DNA from: Nioella ostreopsis
GTDB taxonomy: Bacteria > Pseudomonadota > Alphaproteobacteria > Rhodobacterales > Rhodobacteraceae
NCBI RefSeq assembly: GCF_004000255.1
Contig: NZ_RCIQ01000002.1
Span: 1 to 64,000, forward strand
Direction: 5' to 3'
Length of the DNA: 64,000 nucleotides
The translations under genes were made by a program, and so were the position numbers. The notes beneath the pieces are model-generated. The model searched no databases. It was not told the DNA's origin and saw only the letters and a list, made by a program, of their open reading frames with translations. Positions 44,803-53,951 of the stretch are shown piece by piece; positions within the stretch are counted from its first letter, which is position 1, and the number at the start of each line of letters is the position of its first letter.

Positions 44803-47154
44803 TTACTCTCCGTAGGGCACCCAGATCGTCTTGACCTCGGTTGCTGCGCGCAGGAAGGCCTTGCCCTCGACAGTCGCCCCGAACCAGTCCGGGTTGCGTC
44901 CGTTATTGACCCAGGTCCGTTTCAGCGACCCGGCGCTGCCCGCCTCGATCACGCCCGAGATATCGGCGGACGAGAAGCTCCAGACCGCGTCCACGTCCAT
45001 ATGGGTGGCGAGCGGCTTGGCCAATTCGGAATGTGACCCGGTCAGGATGTTGACCACGCCCCCCGGCACGTCCGAGGTGTCGAGCACCTGGTAGAGATCC
45101 GTGGCGCTGAGCGGCGCGCTTTCGCCCGCGACCAGCACGATCCGGTTGCCCATGGCCACCGCAGGCGCCAGCAGCGAGACCGGTCCCAGCAAAGGCGCCT
45201 CTTCCGGGCAGAAGGCCCCGATCACGCCCACGGGTTCGTTCATCGCCAAGGCCACGCCCCGGATCGGCACGGATTTTGCCGCCCCGTCGAACTTGTCGGC
45301 CCAGGCCGCGTAGCTGAAAAGCCGCGACAGCGCGATCTCCACTTCTTCGCGGGCCGAGGCCGCGCTGCGCCCGGTCTGTGCCCGGATGCGGTCGGCGAAT
45401 TCACCCGCCCGCGCGCCGAGGTTCTCGGCGATGTAATAGAGGATCTGCGCCCGAAGATGCCCTGTGGTCTTGCCCCACCCGGCGGCCTTCTGCGCGGCTT
45501 CCACCGCGTTGCGGATGTCCTTGCGGTTGGCGATCCCCACATGGCCAAGCAGCGCCCCGCGATGCCCATGCACAGGCCGCGAATAGCCGCCATCGGGCCG
45601 CGCCTGCTTGCCGCCGACATAGAATTTCGCGGTGCGGTCGATGCCCTCGAAATCTGCCTCACCAGGCGCGTGGACCTTCGCGGGCTTCACCGGCTTGCCC
45701 GCATCCGCAGGCTTGAGATAGGCCAGCAAGCCCTCCCAACCGCCTTCGCGCCCGAAGCCGCTTTCGCGCACCCCGCCGAAGCCTGCCGCCGCGTCGAAGA
45801 GGTTGGTGGCGTTCACCCAGACCACGCCCGCCGCCAGCGTGGGCGCCACGTCGAGCGCGAGGTTCACATTTTCGGTCCAGAGTGTCGCGGCCAGCCCGTA
45901 GCGGGTGTTGTTGGCCAGTGCCACCGCCTCGCCCGGCGTGCGGAAGGTGGAGGACACGAGGACGGGGCCGAAGATTTCCTCCTGCATCAATCGGTCCGCA
46001 GGCTCCAGCCCGGTAATCAGCGTGGGCGGGTAGAAGCAGCCCGTCGAAGGCATGTCGATCGGCGCGTGATAGGTCTCGCCTGCGGTGTTCTCGCTCACCA
46101 TCCGGCTGATCTGTGCGTGCTGGACCGGGTCTACGACCGCGCCGATGTCGATGCATTTGTCCAGCGGATCGCCCGCGCGCAGATTGGCCATGCGGGCTTT
46201 GAGCCGGGCGTGGAAATCCTCCGCGATGTTTTCTTGTACAAGAAGGCGGCTGCCTGCACAGCAGACCTGCCCCTGATTGAACCAGATCGCATCAACCAGC
46301 CCCTCGATGGCGCTGTCGATATCGGCGTCGTCGAAGACGATGTAAGGGGACTTGCCCCCCAGTTCGAGCGTCAGCGCCTTGCCGCTGCCCGCCGTCGCCT
46401 CGCGGATCTTGCCGCCCACCTCTGTCGATCCGGTGAAGGCCACTTTCGCCACGCCTGGATGGTCGACCAGTGCCGCGCCCGTTGCGCCGTCGCCGGTCAC
46501 GATATTGACGACGCCCTTGGGCAGCCCCGCCTCGCGGCAGATATCGGCGAAGAGAAGCGCGGTGAGAGAGGTGTATTCGGCGGGCTTCAGCACAACCGTG
46601 TTGCCAGCGGCCAGCGCGGGCGCGACCTTCCATGCTAGCATCAGCAGCGGGAAGTTCCACGGGATCACCTGCCCGCAGACGCCAAGCGGTTGGTGCCCCG
46701 GTAGCTCGCTGTCCCGCAGTTGCGCCAGCCCGGCGTGGTAATAGAAATGCCGCTGCGCGAGGGGGATATCTATATCGCGGCTTTCGCGGATCGGCTTGCC
46801 GTTATCCATCGTCTCCAGCACGGCGAAAAGGCGGCTGTGTTTCTGCAAGAGCCGCGCCAGCGCATAGAGATGCCGGGCGCGTTGGTGGCCGGACAGCTTG
46901 GACCAGCGGGGGAAGGCCTTGGCAGCGGCGTCGACGGCGGCGTTCACATCGGCTTGCGTGCCTTGGGTGATATGGGCAAGGTCCTCGCCCGTGGCGGGGT
47001 TCCTGGTGGCGAAACTCTCGCCGGCTGCCGTGAACGCCCCGCCGATGAAATGGCCGAACCGGCCCTCATGCTTGGCAATCCAGGCGTGTGCTTCCGAGGC
47101 GTCCTCCATCGCGGGGCCGTACTCCATGGTCTCGAAAATCTCTGGGATGGTCAT
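44803..47154 (-). CDS. ALDH16-type aldehyde dehydrogenase with extra C-terminal ALDH-like domain
   Basis: A 783-residue protein. Residues about 30-500 form a complete ALDH: VCGQVIPWNFPLLMLAWKV, LTLELGGKSPYIVFDDADID (Glu base), FNQGQVCCAGSRLLV (catalytic Cys) and GGVRESGFGREGG. Residues about 510-783 are a second, shortened ALDH-like domain without a catalytic cysteine. This matches the ALDH16 architecture, known structurally from a Loktanella (Rhodobacteraceae) enzyme. In an operon after deoC, the expected job is oxidation of the acetaldehyde that DeoC releases. Its start overlaps the stop of the UDG-like gene by 4 bases. Confidence 0.88.
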   Translation of the reverse strand: MTIPEIFETMEYGPAMEDASEAHAWIAKHEGRFGHFIGGAFTAAGESFATRNPATGEDLAHITQGTQADVNAAVDAAAKAFPRWSKLSGHQRARHLYALARLLQKHSRLFAVLETMDNGKPIRESRDIDIPLAQRHFYYHAGLAQLRDSELPGHQPLGVCGQVIPWNFPLLMLAWKVAPALAAGNTVVLKPAEYTSLTALLFADICREAGLPKGVVNIVTGDGATGAALVDHPGVAKVAFTGSTEVGGKIREATAGSGKALTLELGGKSPYIVFDDADIDSAIEGLVDAIWFNQGQVCCAGSRLLVQENIAEDFHARLKARMANLRAGDPLDKCIDIGAVVDPVQHAQISRMVSENTAGETYHAPIDMPSTGCFYPPTLITGLEPADRLMQEEIFGPVLVSSTFRTPGEAVALANNTRYGLAATLWTENVNLALDVAPTLAAGVVWVNATNLFDAAAGFGGVRESGFGREGGWEGLLAYLKPADAGKPVKPAKVHAPGEADFEGIDRTAKFYVGGKQARPDGGYSRPVHGHRGALLGHVGIANRKDIRNAVEAAQKAAGWGKTTGHLRAQILYYIAENLGARAGEFADRIRAQTGRSAASAREEVEIALSRLFSYAAWADKFDGAAKSVPIRGVALAMNEPVGVIGAFCPEEAPLLGPVSLLAPAVAMGNRIVLVAGESAPLSATDLYQVLDTSDVPGGVVNILTGSHSELAKPLATHMDVDAVWSFSSADISGVIEAGSAGSLKRTWVNNGRNPDWFGATVEGKAFLRAATEVKTIWVPYGE

Positions 47155-47831
47155 TTGCGGGCCTCTTGTGTGGATTGCCGGAGTATCTCCAGAGCTCTTG
47201 CGGCATCTTCGTGAAAATAGCTGTCACCTATGGTGCGACGGATCACATGGAGTTCGATATCACCCAACCCAAGGCGTGCAGGCCAAGAGCTTACCTTCTT
47301 TCCCAGAGCGATGATCCGCCGGGGCTTCAGAATCCTGACAGCGGGAAGGAAATAGAGTGTCCCCGCATTCCGCATGGCATTGGCGACAGGCATCTTGTCT
47401 TTCCGCGTTCGGAACGGGCACCAGTTCAGGTAGGCGACTTCATCCTGCTCGGCACCGCAGGCGTCGAGGACCGCAGAAACGATCTTCCATAACCTCCAAG
47501 TTCGCATCCCTTTCATGGTAGTCTCGCAGACTTGTCGCGCACTAGGACCATCTGCTGCGCCTTTGTCGAAAGAGGTGATAAGACCAAACCGGCGCTCGTC
47601 CTCGGCTGTTCTCCTATAGGTATCGCCGCCGCCTCCCGGATTGATCCCGAGCAGCAGATCGCCGCCTTGCCGATAGTTGGCGCCAATAAATCCGATCTGA
47701 GGGACATTGGCATCTCGAATCTCACTGATCGGTAGTTGCGCATCCATTTCGCCAAAGATGTCGGAACGTGAGATGCTAAGGGCTGTTCGCAGCACCTGTT
47801 CATCTAGGTCAAGTTCTGGGAACGAGCTCAT
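47151..47831 (-). CDS. Uracil-DNA-glycosylase-like protein
   Basis: A 226-residue protein whose motifs fit the UDG superfamily: LLLGINPGGGGD resembles motif 1, YLNWCPFRT lies mid-protein, and RRIIALGKKVSSW and HVIRRTIGDSYFHEDA follow. The usual catalytic residues are not clearly all present, so base-excision activity is uncertain; it could be a divergent DNA repair or nucleic acid-binding protein. The ATG at 47831 lies 2 bases after the deoC stop; a GTG/ATG further upstream (to 47855) is possible. It has about 55% G+C in sampled rows, lower than deoC and ALDH16, and splits that operon, which suggests recent insertion. Confidence 0.65.
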   Translation of the reverse strand: MSSFPELDLDEQVLRTALSISRSDIFGEMDAQLPISEIRDANVPQIGFIGANYRQGGDLLLGINPGGGGDTYRRTAEDERRFGLITSFDKGAADGPSARQVCETTMKGMRTWRLWKIVSAVLDACGAEQDEVAYLNWCPFRTRKDKMPVANAMRNAGTLYFLPAVRILKPRRIIALGKKVSSWPARLGLGDIELHVIRRTIGDSYFHEDAARALEILRQSTQEARK

Positions 47832-47833
47832 TT

Positions 47834-48832
47834 TCACGCCATCGCGTGCCGCCAACTGGCGGAATAGGCCCCTGACACGTGGTGTTCCAGCTGCCGCTCG
47901 ATATCGCCCAGGAGGGACGACGCCCCGAAGCGGAAGAGGTCGGGGCGCAGCCAGCGGTCGCCCAGTTCCTCTTTCATCAGCGACAGATACACCAGCGAGT
48001 CCTTCGCCTTGGAAATTCCGCCCGCGGGTTTGTAGCCGACGCGGGTGCCGGTCACCTGTTGATAGGCCCGGATCGCGCGGATCATGACGAGCGACACGGG
48101 CAGGGTGGCGTTGACGCTCTCCTTGCCGGTGGAGGTCTTGATAAAATCCGCCCCGGCCATCATGCAGACCAGCGAGGCGCGGGCGACATTGCGCAATGTG
48201 CCCAGCTCACCCGTCGCCAGAATGGCCTTCACATGCGCCTCGCCGCAGGCGGCGCGGAAGTCTTTCATCTCCTCATAGAGCGCCTGCCAGTTGCCAGTCA
48301 GCACGTGGCGGCGGGAAATCACGATGTCGATCTCTTCCGCACCCGCCTTGACGCTTTCCTCGATCTCCTTCACCCGCAGGGGGTAAGGCGAGAGCCCCGC
48401 CGGGAAGCCGGTGGAGACGGCGGCGACCGGAATGCCCGAGCCGGCCAGCGCCTCGACCGCGTAGGGCACCATTTCGTGATAGACGCAGACCGCGCCGGTG
48501 GTCAGATCGGGCAGGCCGAGCGCCTCCAGCAGATCGGCCCGCACCGGCTGCATCGCCTTGGCGCAGAGCCGTTTCACGCGCCCCGGCGTGTCGTCGCCCG
48601 CCAGCGTGGTCAGGTCGATGCAGGAAATCGCGCGGGCCAGCCACGCGGCCTGATACTCTTTCTTCACCGTCCGGCGGCCGGGCAGGGTGGCGCAGCGGCG
48701 CTCGATGGCCGAGGTGTTGGCCTGCGCGCCCATCACCCAATCCATGTCCAGTGCCATGCCGGGGTTGCGCGGGTGGCTGACCTGCGGCAGGCCCGCCGCC
48801 ACGGTCGTTGTCTCTAGGGTCGTCTGGGTCAT
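47834..48832 (-). CDS. deoC: Deoxyribose-phosphate aldolase
   Basis: Cleaves 2-deoxyribose 5-phosphate to glyceraldehyde 3-phosphate and acetaldehyde in nucleoside breakdown. The 332-residue protein is of the longer DeoC class. Catalytic lysines are in FIKTSTGKE (Schiff base) and VGYKPAGGI, and TAGAVCVYHEMV-type and EEIDIVISRR segments are also present. It is the first gene of the deoC, UDG-like, ALDH16 operon (minus strand), 72 bases below capA. The acetaldehyde and GAPDH-ready triose suggest a link to the ALDH16 protein. Confidence 0.93.
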   Translation of the reverse strand: MTQTTLETTTVAAGLPQVSHPRNPGMALDMDWVMGAQANTSAIERRCATLPGRRTVKKEYQAAWLARAISCIDLTTLAGDDTPGRVKRLCAKAMQPVRADLLEALGLPDLTTGAVCVYHEMVPYAVEALAGSGIPVAAVSTGFPAGLSPYPLRVKEIEESVKAGAEEIDIVISRRHVLTGNWQALYEEMKDFRAACGEAHVKAILATGELGTLRNVARASLVCMMAGADFIKTSTGKESVNATLPVSLVMIRAIRAYQQVTGTRVGYKPAGGISKAKDSLVYLSLMKEELGDRWLRPDLFRFGASSLLGDIERQLEHHVSGAYSASWRHAMA

Positions 48833-48904
48833 CCCGCCGGTCCGTTTTTGATCAGATGGTCAGGGTCGCATGGGCCGCGTGGTCGTGCAAGCACCTGCGT
48901 CGCG

Positions 48905-50137
48905 TCAGCTGCCCGTTGCGCAGATCGGGCGGCCCTGAAGGCGGGCGATGTCGGACAGGCTCAGAACACCCTCTCGCCCCAGAACCTGCGCCACATGGGC
49001 GATGCTCTGCTGTCCGTCCACGGCCTGTTCTGCGGGCTGCACATAGGTGCCCGAGACATAGCGGGTGACGCGGGTCGGCAGATAGGCAGGCATCTGCGCT
49101 TCCAGCCCATTGGGACCGGGCAGAAGGTCGAAGTAGAGAATGGCCGAAGACCGCTGCGACAGCGCCCATTGGGAGGAGATGAAATTGCCAAGCGAGTAGG
49201 CCACGAAGCCCTGCCGCCCGTCCGAGGTCGTGATGGCTTCGATCGGCTGCAGCACATGCGGATGGGTGCCGATGACGGCGGCGGCCCCGGCCTCCATCGC
49301 GGCGCGGGCAAGGCGGCGTTGGTTGGCATCGGGGGTCTGGACATATTCATTGCCCCAATGCGGCAGGAAGATCACCGCATCAATGGCGGGCTCTGCGTGC
49401 AGGGTGCGGATGGTGGCAAGAACCTCTGCCTCATCGCGGTAGCACAGCAGAACCTGGTGATGCGGATCGGCCCGGCCGTTGGTGGAATAGGAACAGGCGA
49501 GGAAGGCGATCCGCGCGCCCCCGGCACTGACGACGGTGTGCCACGGGGCGTCTGGGGCGGCGCGGGACCTTGTGCCGGTATGGGGAAGGCCTGCGGCATC
49601 GAGGGCCTCCAGCGTCCTGTCCACCCCCAGAGGTCCCCGGTCCATCGCGTGGTTGTTCGCGGTCTGGATCACGTCGACGCCGCTGTCGCGCAGGTCGGTG
49701 ACCAGCGACGGGTGAAAGTTGAAGGTCGGGTAGCCGGAATAGACCGCCCCGTCGGTCAGAACGTGATCCGGCAGCAAGCGTTCGCCGCCACCCGGCAGGA
49801 CGTTGCGCGCGGCGGGGCCTTCCAGATTGGCCACGGTCAGATCGGCGATTCCCAGATAGGGGGCCACGGGGCGCAGCAGGTCGGCAAATCCTTCCGGTTG
49901 AGCGGCGGCCTCTTCCTGAAGGAAGATATGCATCAGCACATCACCGACCGCCGCCACGGTTACCGCCCCCGGGCGAAAGACCTCTCTTTGCACCATGGCA
50001 GAGCTGTCACCGGCAGGAATACAGGCCCGGTTGCCGGTCGATTCGCCCACTGGCACACAGGATGACAGCGCCAGAAGCCCCCCGATCAGGGTCGCCCGCT
50101 GCGACAATATGTAAGCGCTTACAAAAAATCTGGCCAT
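48905..50137 (-). CDS. CapA-family metallophosphatase-like lipoprotein
   Basis: A 410-residue protein of the CapA/PgsA group (capsule or poly-gamma-glutamate synthesis-associated), likely a lipoprotein: the N-terminal hydrophobic helix ends in LLALSSC, the lipobox cysteine. Metallophosphatase-like motifs are TVAAVGDVLMH, NLEGP, TANNHAMDRG, LPHWGNEYVQTP, GTHPHVLQP and YSLGNF. AGGGG precedes the ATG at 50137; the longer frame to 50212 is not supported. No capsule genes are nearby, so its role here is open. Codons 5-9 form a 14-base perfect palindrome. Confidence 0.82.
   Translation of the reverse strand: MARFFVSAYILSQRATLIGGLLALSSCVPVGESTGNRACIPAGDSSAMVQREVFRPGAVTVAAVGDVLMHIFLQEEAAAQPEGFADLLRPVAPYLGIADLTVANLEGPAARNVLPGGGERLLPDHVLTDGAVYSGYPTFNFHPSLVTDLRDSGVDVIQTANNHAMDRGPLGVDRTLEALDAAGLPHTGTRSRAAPDAPWHTVVSAGGARIAFLACSYSTNGRADPHHQVLLCYRDEAEVLATIRTLHAEPAIDAVIFLPHWGNEYVQTPDANQRRLARAAMEAGAAAVIGTHPHVLQPIEAITTSDGRQGFVAYSLGNFISSQWALSQRSSAILYFDLLPGPNGLEAQMPAYLPTRVTRYVSGTYVQPAEQAVDGQQSIAHVAQVLGREGVLSLSDIARLQGRPICATGS
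50110..50123. promoter_or_regulatory. LacI-type palindrome at the start of the capA coding region
   Basis: TGTAAGCGCTTACA is a perfect 14-base palindrome of the form bound by many LacI-family repressors. It lies within the first codons of capA and 170 bases before soeA. No LacI-family gene is in the window, so it may be chance. Confidence 0.35.
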
Positions 50138-50292
50138 ATCGCCCCTAAAAGACTGGTCCTCGCTTGACGGGTCAAGCATCGTTACCAAAAATCCGGCAAA
50201 ACGTTCTGGCAAGAGGCTATCTTTTGTGATCCGGTCGCCAAGGCGGCGGAAATGAAGAACAGGAATTCCTGCAGGAAGGTACAGGACAGCAC

Positions 50293-53115
50293 ATGGCCCA
50301 TACTCAACCGGCGATTGATCTCTCCCCGAAAGTGTCGGACGAGATCCGCAAGACCACCTGCTACATGTGCGCCTGTCGTTGCGGCATCAACGTGCATATG
50401 AAGGACGGCAAGGTCGCCTATATCGAGGGCAACCGCGACCATCCGGTGAACAAGGGCGTGCTCTGCGCCAAGGGGTCGGCGGGGATCATGCAGGTCAATG
50501 CACCCTCGCGCCTGCGGGCGCCGCTCAAACGCGTCGGTCCGCGCGGGTCGGGGGAGTTCGAGGAAATCACCTGGGACGAGGCGCTGGAGATCGCCGTCTC
50601 CTGGCTGAAACCGATCCGTGAAAATGACCCTGAGAAGTTGGCCTTCTTCACCGGGCGCGATCAGTCGCAAAGCTTCACCGGCCTTTGGGCGCAACATTTC
50701 GGCACCCCCAATTTCGCGGCTCATGGCGGCTTTTGCTCCGTCAACATGGCGGCGGGCGGCATCTACACCATGGGCGGGGCCTTCTGGGAATTCGGTCAGC
50801 CCGACTGGGACCATACGAAGCTTCTGATGATCTTCGGGGTGGCAGAGGATCACGATAGCAATCCAATCAAGATGGGCCTTGGCAAGATCAAGGCGCGCGG
50901 GGCGAAGGTGATCGGCGTCAATCCGATCCGCTCGGGCTACAACGCGGTTGCCGATGAATGGGTGGGCATCACGCCCGGCACGGATGGGCTGTTCATCCTG
51001 TCGCTGATCCACTGTCTGCTGAAGGCGGGCCGGATCGACCTCGACTACCTGCGCCGCTACACCAATGCGCCGGTGCTGGTGAATGGCGACGAAAGCTCCC
51101 CCGAACATGGGCTGCTGCTGCGCGACGAAGACGGCAAGATGCTGGTCCTTGACCGCCGCACCGGCAAGCCCGCGCCCTTCGACGATCCCGATGTGGTGCC
51201 GGACCTTGCGGGAACCTGGCGCAAGGCGGGCGTCACGCATCGCCCGGTGTTCCAGTTGCTGGCGGAACGCTACCTGTCCGAGGACCATGCGCCCGAAGCC
51301 GTGGCCGAGCGCGTTGGCATCTCCGCCAAACGCATCCGCCATATCGCGGCGGAACTGGCGCGCGTGGCCTTCGAGGAAGAGATCGAGATCGACCAGCCCT
51401 GGACCGATTTCCGCGGTGTGAAACATGACAAGATGATCGGCCGCCCGGTCAGCTTCCACGCCATGCGGGGCATTTCCGCACATTCCAACGGCTTCCAGAC
51501 CTGCCGCGCGTTACATGTTCTGCAGATCCTTCTGGGCAGCGTCGAGGTGCCCGGCGGTTTCCGTTTCAAACCGCCATACCCCAAGCCCGTGGCCGCGCAC
51601 CCGAAACCCCATTGCGGCGTCACCCCCGGCAAACCGCTCGACGGCCCGCATCTGGGGTACGTGCAGGGGCCAGATGACCTCTGCCTGAAGGACGATGGCA
51701 GCCCGGCTCGCATCGACAAGGCCTATACATGGGAAAATCCGATGAGCGCCCATGGCCTCATGCATATGGTGATTTCCAACGCCTATGCGGGCGATCCCTA
51801 CAAGATCGACACGCTGTTCATGTATATGGCGAACATGTCGTGGAATTCGTCGATGAACACGTCGGGCGTCATGAAGATGCTGACGGACAAAGACGAAAAC
51901 GGCGACTACGTCATCCCGCGCATCATCTATTCGGATGCTTATTCGTCAGAGATGGTGGCCTATGCCGACCTGATCCTGCCCGACACCACCTATCTTGAAC
52001 GGCATGACTGCATCAGCCTGCTCGATCGCCCGATCTGCGAGGCCGATGCGGCGGCGGACGCGATCCGCTGGCCGGTGATCGAGCCCGACCGCGACGTGCG
52101 CGGGTTCCAGTCGGTGCTGGTGGATCTGGGCGCGCGGCTCGGCATGCCTGCCTTCGTCAACGAAGATGGCAGCGCCAAGTACAAGGATTACGCCGACTAT
52201 ATCGTGAACCACGAACGCAAACCCGGTATCGGGCCGCTGGCCGGCTTCCGGGGCGATGGCAGCGAAAAGGGCCGGGGCGCGCCCAATCCGGACCAGCTCG
52301 ACCGCTATATCGAAAACGGTGGCTTCTTCGTGGAACACATCCCGGATGAGGCGCTCTATTACAAACCTTGGAACCAGGCCTATCAGGACTGGGCCGTCGG
52401 CATGGGGCTTTATGACAGCCCGCAGCCCTATCTCTTCAGCCTCTACGCCGAACCGATGCGCCGGTTCCAGTTGGCCGCTGAAGGTCATGGCGACCGCCAG
52501 CCGCCAGAGCATCTGCGCGAGCGGGTCAAGACCGTCATGGACCCGCTGCCGATCTGGTATCCGCCCTTCGAGGACGGCCATGTCGACCCCGAGGAATTCC
52601 CGGTTCACGCCCTGACGCAACGCCCGATGGCGATGTATCATTCCTGGGGCACCCAGAATGCGTGGCTGCGCCAGCTCCATGGCCGCAACCCGCTATACGT
52701 ACCCACGAAGATCTGGGAGGCGAACGGCTTTGCCGAGGGCGATTGGGCGCGCGTGACCTCCGCCCATGGCTCCATCACCGTGCCGGTGGCCCACATGGCT
52801 GCGCTGAACGAAAACACTGTCTGGACATGGAACGCGATCGGCAAGCGCAAGGGGGCCTGGGCGCTGGATGAACACGCGCCGGAGGCAACCAAGGGCTTCC
52901 TCCTCAATCATCTTATACATGAACTTCTGCCCCCCAAGGGCGACGGCATGCGCTGGACCAATTCCGACCCGGTGACCGGGCAGGCCGCCTGGTTCGATCT
53001 GCGCGTGAAGATCGAGAAAGCCGCCGCACCGGAGGAATCGCAACCTGCCTATCCTGCGATCAAATCGCCGGTGGGGCAGGGGCCTGCGAACCTCGCGTGG
53101 AAGGTGGGCAAATGA
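50293..53115 (+). CDS. soeA: Cytoplasmic sulfite dehydrogenase, molybdopterin subunit
   Basis: A 940-residue molybdopterin oxidoreductase of the DMSO reductase family. N-terminal cysteines C23, C26, C30 and C58 form a 4Fe-4S site; Cys148 in GGFCSVN is the likely molybdenum ligand. There is no Tat signal, so it acts in the cytoplasm, unlike most relatives. Together with SoeB and SoeC it matches the SoeABC sulfite-oxidising enzyme known from purple sulfur bacteria and Roseobacter members: sulfite to sulfate with electrons to quinone. Other family members (thiosulfate or polysulfide reductases) are less likely given the missing signal. It overlaps an alpha/beta-hydrolase gene by ATGA. Confidence 0.82.
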   Translation: MAHTQPAIDLSPKVSDEIRKTTCYMCACRCGINVHMKDGKVAYIEGNRDHPVNKGVLCAKGSAGIMQVNAPSRLRAPLKRVGPRGSGEFEEITWDEALEIAVSWLKPIRENDPEKLAFFTGRDQSQSFTGLWAQHFGTPNFAAHGGFCSVNMAAGGIYTMGGAFWEFGQPDWDHTKLLMIFGVAEDHDSNPIKMGLGKIKARGAKVIGVNPIRSGYNAVADEWVGITPGTDGLFILSLIHCLLKAGRIDLDYLRRYTNAPVLVNGDESSPEHGLLLRDEDGKMLVLDRRTGKPAPFDDPDVVPDLAGTWRKAGVTHRPVFQLLAERYLSEDHAPEAVAERVGISAKRIRHIAAELARVAFEEEIEIDQPWTDFRGVKHDKMIGRPVSFHAMRGISAHSNGFQTCRALHVLQILLGSVEVPGGFRFKPPYPKPVAAHPKPHCGVTPGKPLDGPHLGYVQGPDDLCLKDDGSPARIDKAYTWENPMSAHGLMHMVISNAYAGDPYKIDTLFMYMANMSWNSSMNTSGVMKMLTDKDENGDYVIPRIIYSDAYSSEMVAYADLILPDTTYLERHDCISLLDRPICEADAAADAIRWPVIEPDRDVRGFQSVLVDLGARLGMPAFVNEDGSAKYKDYADYIVNHERKPGIGPLAGFRGDGSEKGRGAPNPDQLDRYIENGGFFVEHIPDEALYYKPWNQAYQDWAVGMGLYDSPQPYLFSLYAEPMRRFQLAAEGHGDRQPPEHLRERVKTVMDPLPIWYPPFEDGHVDPEEFPVHALTQRPMAMYHSWGTQNAWLRQLHGRNPLYVPTKIWEANGFAEGDWARVTSAHGSITVPVAHMAALNENTVWTWNAIGKRKGAWALDEHAPEATKGFLLNHLIHELLPPKGDGMRWTNSDPVTGQAAWFDLRVKIEKAAAPEESQPAYPAIKSPVGQGPANLAWKVGK

Positions 53116-53951
53116 GCGCCGCGAAGATCGCCAGCAGCGACGGCACCCGTATCGCGACCTATTCGGCCGGGGACCCTGCCAACCCCGCGATCCTGCTCAT
53201 TCACGGGTGGGCGCAGCAGTCGCTGTGCTGGGATCCGCTGATCGCGCGCCTCAAGGACCGGTTCCATATCGTTGCCATGGACCTGCGCGGTCATGGTGCC
53301 TCCGACAAGCCGGACGATCCGGCGGCCTATACCGATACCCAGCTTTGGGCCGATGACGTCGCTGCCGTGATGGAGTTGCATCATCTGTCGCAGGTCACCC
53401 TCGTCGGCTGGTCCTATGGCAGCCGCGTCATCGCCAGTTACCTCGCCACCCATGGCGACGCGGCGCTGTCTGGCGTGGTGCTGGCGGGCGGTATCGTTGC
53501 CATCGGCACCGCGCGGGAAGACTGGATGGTCGGCGCGGACAGCCCCGGGCTCGACCGCGATCTCTACACCACCGATCTCGCGCGTCTTATCCCCGCCACG
53601 GCGCAGTTCGTCGATGCCTGCACGGCCAAGCCGCTCGACCGCGACACCTATGGCCGCATGGTCGCCGCCAACATGCTCTGCCCCGCCACGGCGCGCCGCG
53701 CGCTCTTCGCTGCCAACTGGGACATGCGCCCGACCTATGCGGCGATGACCTGCCCCGGTCTGGTGATCCATGGAACCGCCGACACGGTCGTGTCCCCGCA
53801 AACGGGCGAAGCCGCCGCCAATGCCATGCCCAAGGGCCGGTACCTGCCCTATGAGGGCATCGGCCACGCCCCCTTCCTCGAAGACCCGGACCGGTTCGCC
53901 GCTGACCTCTCCGCCTTCATCCAAGACACTCGCAAGGAGCAGGCCGCATGA
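53112..53951 (+). CDS. Alpha/beta-hydrolase inside the soe operon
   Basis: A 279-residue alpha/beta-hydrolase (chloroperoxidase/esterase-like) with an oxyanion segment LIHGWAQQSLCWDPL, nucleophile Ser in GWSYGS, Asp in VIHGTADTV and His in GIGHAPFLEDPDRF. It overlaps soeA by ATGA upstream and soeB by ATGA downstream, so it is translationally coupled between two subunits of one enzyme. Its role is unknown: it could hydrolyse a sulfite-containing adduct, mature a cofactor, or act on the substrate of the pathway that makes sulfite. Confidence 0.85.
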   Translation: MSAAKIASSDGTRIATYSAGDPANPAILLIHGWAQQSLCWDPLIARLKDRFHIVAMDLRGHGASDKPDDPAAYTDTQLWADDVAAVMELHHLSQVTLVGWSYGSRVIASYLATHGDAALSGVVLAGGIVAIGTAREDWMVGADSPGLDRDLYTTDLARLIPATAQFVDACTAKPLDRDTYGRMVAANMLCPATARRALFAANWDMRPTYAAMTCPGLVIHGTADTVVSPQTGEAAANAMPKGRYLPYEGIGHAPFLEDPDRFAADLSAFIQDTRKEQAA

